Position numbers and translations under genes: made by a program | Shown here: positions 60,736-64,000 of the stretch, in pieces | Numbering within the stretch: the stretch's first letter is position 1 | Layout of the letters: each line of letters starts with the position of its first letter | Assembly: GCA_020692215.1 (NCBI GenBank) | Contig: JAIMKW010000001.1 | Coordinates: forward strand, 780,442 to 844,441 | Direction of reading: 5' to 3' | Length of the DNA stretch: 64,000 bases | Source of the DNA: Sandarakinorhabdus sp. | Lineage (GTDB): Bacteria > Pseudomonadota > Alphaproteobacteria > Sphingomonadales > Sphingomonadaceae | Notes under the pieces: model-generated | Told to the model about the DNA's origin: nothing | The model's database searches: none | Seen by the model: the letters and a program-made list of their open reading frames with translations, nothing else

Positions 60736-61480
60736 GCTCGTCGCTCAGCCCCTTGTCGGTGCCGCACAGCCGATCCCAGAAGCGGAAATAGAGGCCAAAG
60801 TTCGATTGATAGTGCGTGTGGTGCAAATGGTGGTGGGAAGCGGAAATGATGTGCCGCCCGAACCAGCCGTTCACCCAGGCCTTCGGGAAAATCTCCCACC
60901 CCATATGGTTGGTGACACCGAAGAAGGTCATCACCAGCAGCACGAACACCAGCGCCGAGACATGGATGGGGATGAGGAAGGTGAGGGCCGGTATCAGCCA
61001 GGCGGCCGAAAGCGATTCCCACGGGTGGAAGGCCATTGCCGCCCAAGCTGTGGGGGGGCGGCTTTCATGGTGCACGGCATGGGCTTTCCTGAAAAGCCAG
61101 GGCCAGTGGTGCATCGCCCGGTGCGTCCAGTAGAACCAGGCATCGTGGATGCCGAGGTAGAGCAGGGCGGAAACCGGCAGCCACCAGAACGGCATGGTGG
61201 ACATGTCGGCGTAGATGCGCGTCAGCCCCTGGGTGACCCACAGATGCGCTGCGATGCCCGCCGGAACGCCGTAGATGGCAGCCGCAAGCAGCGACCAGCC
61301 GATTTCGCGCCGTATCTGCCGGCCCAGCCGGGCGGCCTTCTTCGGATCGGTCGGGGCATAGATATCGGGCCGCATGATGCGCGCGCTCCAGGCAAACAGG
61401 CCGGAGGTGGCGAGATAGCGGGCCATGACGATAAGGCACATGGCGAGCGCCGAGAGAATGAGCGCGGTCATAAGCCCCAA
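60692..61480 (-). CDS. Sterol desaturase/fatty-acid hydroxylase-family membrane protein
   Basis: A 262-residue protein with about four helices and three histidine boxes of this diiron family: HDAWFYWTHRAMHH, HAVHH and SHHHLHH. Start ATG 61480. It lies beside lycopene cyclase and phytoene desaturase genes, so it could hydroxylate or desaturate a carotenoid ring, but CrtZ-type hydroxylases are shorter (about 160-175) and lipid substrates are equally possible. It converges on and overlaps tmk by 44 bases. Confidence 0.8.
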   Translation of the reverse strand: MGLMTALILSALAMCLIVMARYLATSGLFAWSARIMRPDIYAPTDPKKAARLGRQIRREIGWSLLAAAIYGVPAGIAAHLWVTQGLTRIYADMSTMPFWWLPVSALLYLGIHDAWFYWTHRAMHHWPWLFRKAHAVHHESRPPTAWAAMAFHPWESLSAAWLIPALTFLIPIHVSALVFVLLVMTFFGVTNHMGWEIFPKAWVNGWFGRHIISASHHHLHHTHYQSNFGLYFRFWDRLCGTDKGLSDELMRSASAAKEPQPQ

Positions 61481-61518
61481 CTAGCCGCAGCCGCCGCGCC
61501 GGGCTAGAGGCTGATGCC

Positions 61519-62736
61519 GTGACATCTTCGCGCCCCTCCGCCCGTTCTTCGGTAGCCCGTCCTTCGGTGCCCCGTTTCGATATCGTGCTGGTGGGCGGTG
61601 GCCTTTCGGCCGGCCTGATTGCGCTGGCGCTGGCAAAGCACAGGCCCGATGTTTCGGTTGCCATTGTGGAAAGCGGTGCGGCCTTCGGCGGCAACCACAC
61701 CTGGTCGAGCTTCGCGAGCGACCTGACAGCCGCTGGCGCCGAACTGGCTGCACCTCTGATCGCGCATCGCTGGCCAGAATATCAGATCCGCTTCCCCAAT
61801 TACGAGCGCCACATTGCGGCTGGTTACCAGTCTGCTCTTTCGGAGCGGTTGCACGATGCGCTGGTGGCCGCGCTTCCCGCAGGCAACCGCTATCTCGGCG
61901 CCCCGGTGGTGGATGTGACGCCGACAGGGGTGACGTTGGCTGACCAGACTGTGCTGCAGGCCGGTGCCGTACTCGATGCGCGCGGGCAGAAGACGACCGG
62001 TGCGTTGGAGCTGGGTTTCCAGAAATTTGTTGGCCTGGAAGTGGAGCTTGAGGCGCCGCACGGGCTGCAGGGCCCGATCATCATGGATGCCTCGATCGAC
62101 CAGCATGACGGCTATCGCTTCATCTATACGCTGCCGTTCACGCCGACGACCTGCCTGATCGAGGATACCTATTATGCCGATGGCCCGGCACTGGACCGGG
62201 CCGCGATTGCCGCGCGGGTGCAAGCCTATGCAGCACAGCAGGGCTGGCGCATCCGGCGGATCATCCGCGACGAGGACGGGGTGCTGCCGATTGCCATCGA
62301 TGGCGATATCCGCGCGCATCTGGCCGCCTTTGCGCCCGGCATCGCGCCCGTCGGCATGGCGGCCGGGCTGTTCCACCCGGTAACCGGCTACAGCTTTCCC
62401 GATGCGGTGCGGCTGGCGTTGCACATCGCGGCGCTGCCCGATCTGGGTGGCGCGGCAATCGACCGCGCAGCCCGGGATTTCGCGATTTCCACCTGGGAAT
62501 CGCGCGGTTTCTATCGCCTTCTCAACAAGATGCTGTTCCGCGCGGCCTATCCGCACGAACGGCGGCGCATCCTGCAGCACTTCTATCGGCTGGATGCCGG
62601 CCTTGTCGGGCGCTTTTATGCTGGCCATAGCACGCTGCTCGACAAAATGCGGATCCTGACCGGGAAACCACCAATCCCGATCCCCAGGGCCATCCGTGGT
62701 ATCATGCAGGCACCCGCGCACAAGGTGGCCCTTTGA
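61519..62736 (+). CDS. crtY: Lycopene beta-cyclase
   Basis: A 405-residue flavoprotein that closes the ends of lycopene to beta-carotene. It starts at GTG 61519. After a low-complexity N-terminus (SRPSARSSVARPSVPRF) comes the dinucleotide fold VLVGGGLSAGLIALAL, then GGNHTWSS, DARGQ, the QHDGYRFIYTLPF region and PVTGYSFPDA, in CrtY order. The intact order and length indicate a functional enzyme. crtI follows after 14 bases. Confidence 0.88.
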   Translation: MTSSRPSARSSVARPSVPRFDIVLVGGGLSAGLIALALAKHRPDVSVAIVESGAAFGGNHTWSSFASDLTAAGAELAAPLIAHRWPEYQIRFPNYERHIAAGYQSALSERLHDALVAALPAGNRYLGAPVVDVTPTGVTLADQTVLQAGAVLDARGQKTTGALELGFQKFVGLEVELEAPHGLQGPIIMDASIDQHDGYRFIYTLPFTPTTCLIEDTYYADGPALDRAAIAARVQAYAAQQGWRIRRIIRDEDGVLPIAIDGDIRAHLAAFAPGIAPVGMAAGLFHPVTGYSFPDAVRLALHIAALPDLGGAAIDRAARDFAISTWESRGFYRLLNKMLFRAAYPHERRRILQHFYRLDAGLVGRFYAGHSTLLDKMRILTGKPPIPIPRAIRGIMQAPAHKVAL

Positions 62737-62750
62737 AGGTTGGAACCAGG

Positions 62751-64000
62751 ATGAATCGAACGGCAGCAGTCATCGGAAGCGGCTTTGGCGGATTGGCGCT
62801 GGCGATACGCCTGCAATCCGCAGGCATCCAGACGACCCTGATCGAAGCGCGGGACAAGCCGGGCGGCCGCGCCTATGTCTATGAGGACAAGGGCTTCATC
62901 TTCGATGCCGGGCCTACAGTCGTCACCGATCCGACCTGCCTTGAAGAGCTGTTTGCGCTGTCGGGCCGCAACATCGCTGATTATGTCGAGTTGATGCCCG
63001 TTACGCCCTTCTATCGGCTGATGTGGGAAGATGGCTTCGTGTTCGATTATTCGAACGACAGCCCGGCTCTGCTGCGGCAGATTGCCGACAAGAACCCGAA
63101 GGACGTGGAGGGCTACAACCGCTTCATGGAATTTTCCGAAGGGGTGTTCCGGGAAGGCTATCAGAAGCTCGGGCACGAGGCGTTCCTCGATTTCCGCTCC
63201 ATGCTGGAAGCGGCGCCCAGCCTGATGAAATATCAGGCATTTCGCTCGGTCTATTCGATGGTTGCCAGCTATATCGAGGACCCGCAGCTTCGCGAGGCGT
63301 TCAGCTTCCACACGCTGCTGGTGGGCGGCAACCCGTTCAAGACCTCGTCCGTCTATGCGCTGATCCATGCGCTGGAAAAGAAATGGGGTGTCTGGTTCCC
63401 GCGCGGCGGCACGCATGCGCTGGTGCGTGGCATGATGAAGCTGTTCACCGATCTCGGCGGTGAAGTCCGCATGGGGCAGAAGGTGAAGACGATCGAGGCG
63501 GCCGCCGGCCATGTGATGGGCGTGACGCTGGCGGACGGCACCGAGCTGAAGTTCGACAGCGTCGCTTCCAATGGCGATGTCGTGCACACCTACAATGATC
63601 TGCTGGGCCACCATCCGCGCGGCCAGAAGATGGCAAAGGCCATGCGCCGCAAGAGCTTCTCGCCATCGCTTTTCGTGATCTATTTCGGGTTGAAGAAGAG
63701 CTATCCCGAAATCGCGCACCACACGATCCTGTTCGGGCCGCGCTACAAGGAGCTGCTGGGCGATATCTATTCCGGCGGTGCGCTGGCCGATGATTTCTCG
63801 CTCTATCTTCATCACCCGACCGCCAGCGACCCGAAGATGGCGCCCGAGGGCTCATCGGGCTTCTATGTTCTGTCGCCGGTGCCGCATCTGGGCAAGCTGC
63901 CGGTGGACTGGGATGAAGTCGGCCCGAAATATGCCGACAAGATCCTGGACTATCTTGAACAGCGCCTCATTCCGGGCCTTCGCGAAAATCTGGTGACGAT
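62751..64000 (+). CDS. crtI: Phytoene desaturase, 3' end cut by window
   Basis: The frame from ATG 62751 (AAGGTTGG upstream) runs open to the right edge, giving more than 416 residues of a normal ~490-510. It begins AAVIGSGFGGLALAIRLQSAG (FAD fold), then EARDKPGGRAYV and DAGPTVVTDP, then KWGVWFPRGGTHALVRGM, typical of CrtI, which converts phytoene to lycopene. Only 14 bases separate it from crtY, so the two are co-transcribed. The C-terminal bacterial-type desaturase signature lies beyond the window. Confidence 0.88.
   Translation, partial: MNRTAAVIGSGFGGLALAIRLQSAGIQTTLIEARDKPGGRAYVYEDKGFIFDAGPTVVTDPTCLEELFALSGRNIADYVELMPVTPFYRLMWEDGFVFDYSNDSPALLRQIADKNPKDVEGYNRFMEFSEGVFREGYQKLGHEAFLDFRSMLEAAPSLMKYQAFRSVYSMVASYIEDPQLREAFSFHTLLVGGNPFKTSSVYALIHALEKKWGVWFPRGGTHALVRGMMKLFTDLGGEVRMGQKVKTIEAAAGHVMGVTLADGTELKFDSVASNGDVVHTYNDLLGHHPRGQKMAKAMRRKSFSPSLFVIYFGLKKSYPEIAHHTILFGPRYKELLGDIYSGGALADDFSLYLHHPTASDPKMAPEGSSGFYVLSPVPHLGKLPVDWDEVGPKYADKILDYLEQRLIPGLRENLVT

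Overview
The window is GC-rich, densely coded DNA from an alphaproteobacterium, most likely a pigmented sphingomonad (Sphingomonadales). Evidence for this is two secreted proteins with the sphingomonad-type PEP-x-x-W-A C-terminal sorting tail (7037-7747 and 20101-20775), a TonB receptor of the Xanthomonas/Caulobacter type, the crtY-crtI carotenoid genes at the right edge, and abundant GTG/TTG starts with overlapping genes. Finer placement, for example near Sandarakinorhabdus or Polymorphobacter, would be a guess. No insertion sequence, prophage or CRISPR array was seen.

Region by region: 1-13.6 kb is mixed housekeeping: an APC amino-acid permease cut by the left edge, an SPFH/ribbon-helix-helix pair with a tandem palindromic operator, an HD-domain enzyme, a translationally coupled pair of cytosolic NodB-type deacetylase-fold hydrolases, a NylB-like serine hydrolase, an MBL-fold hydrolase, YqaA, SDR and VOC proteins, a HAD phosphatase and class I fumarase. 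13.6-17.5 kb holds the class I ribonucleotide reductase genes nrdA and nrdB, separated by a repeat-rich spacer. 17.5-20 kb is an accessory pocket: an AT-rich RelA/SpoT-type nucleotide synthetase gene next to an HNH nuclease gene.

23-51.6 kb contains the most striking assembly. It has DUF1269, a bacterial aeRF1-like (Balon/Rv2629-related) protein, HdeD, an NTF2-like protein, two P-type ATPases, and an operon of PEP synthase, double universal stress protein and a 2854-residue cyclic beta-1,2-glucan synthase joined by 4-nt overlaps. Fermentative D-lactate dehydrogenase LdhA diverges from that operon. The content recalls low-oxygen/dormancy loci such as the mycobacterial DosR regulon and the Burkholderia lxa locus, so I read it as a candidate dormancy or energy-saving island. 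A WYL regulator, a small porin and a phosphatase/TonB-receptor pair with a possible Pho box sit inside the same span.

51.8-57.9 kb is a five-gene oligopeptide ABC transporter operon whose second permease carries an unusual fibronectin-III-like insert. It is followed by tRNA-Ser(UGA), then mltB-rlpA-tmk (cell-wall lysis, septal lipoprotein, thymidylate kinase) in an overlapping chain. Last come carotenoid genes: a sterol-desaturase-family hydroxylase, crtY, and crtI, which runs off the right edge.
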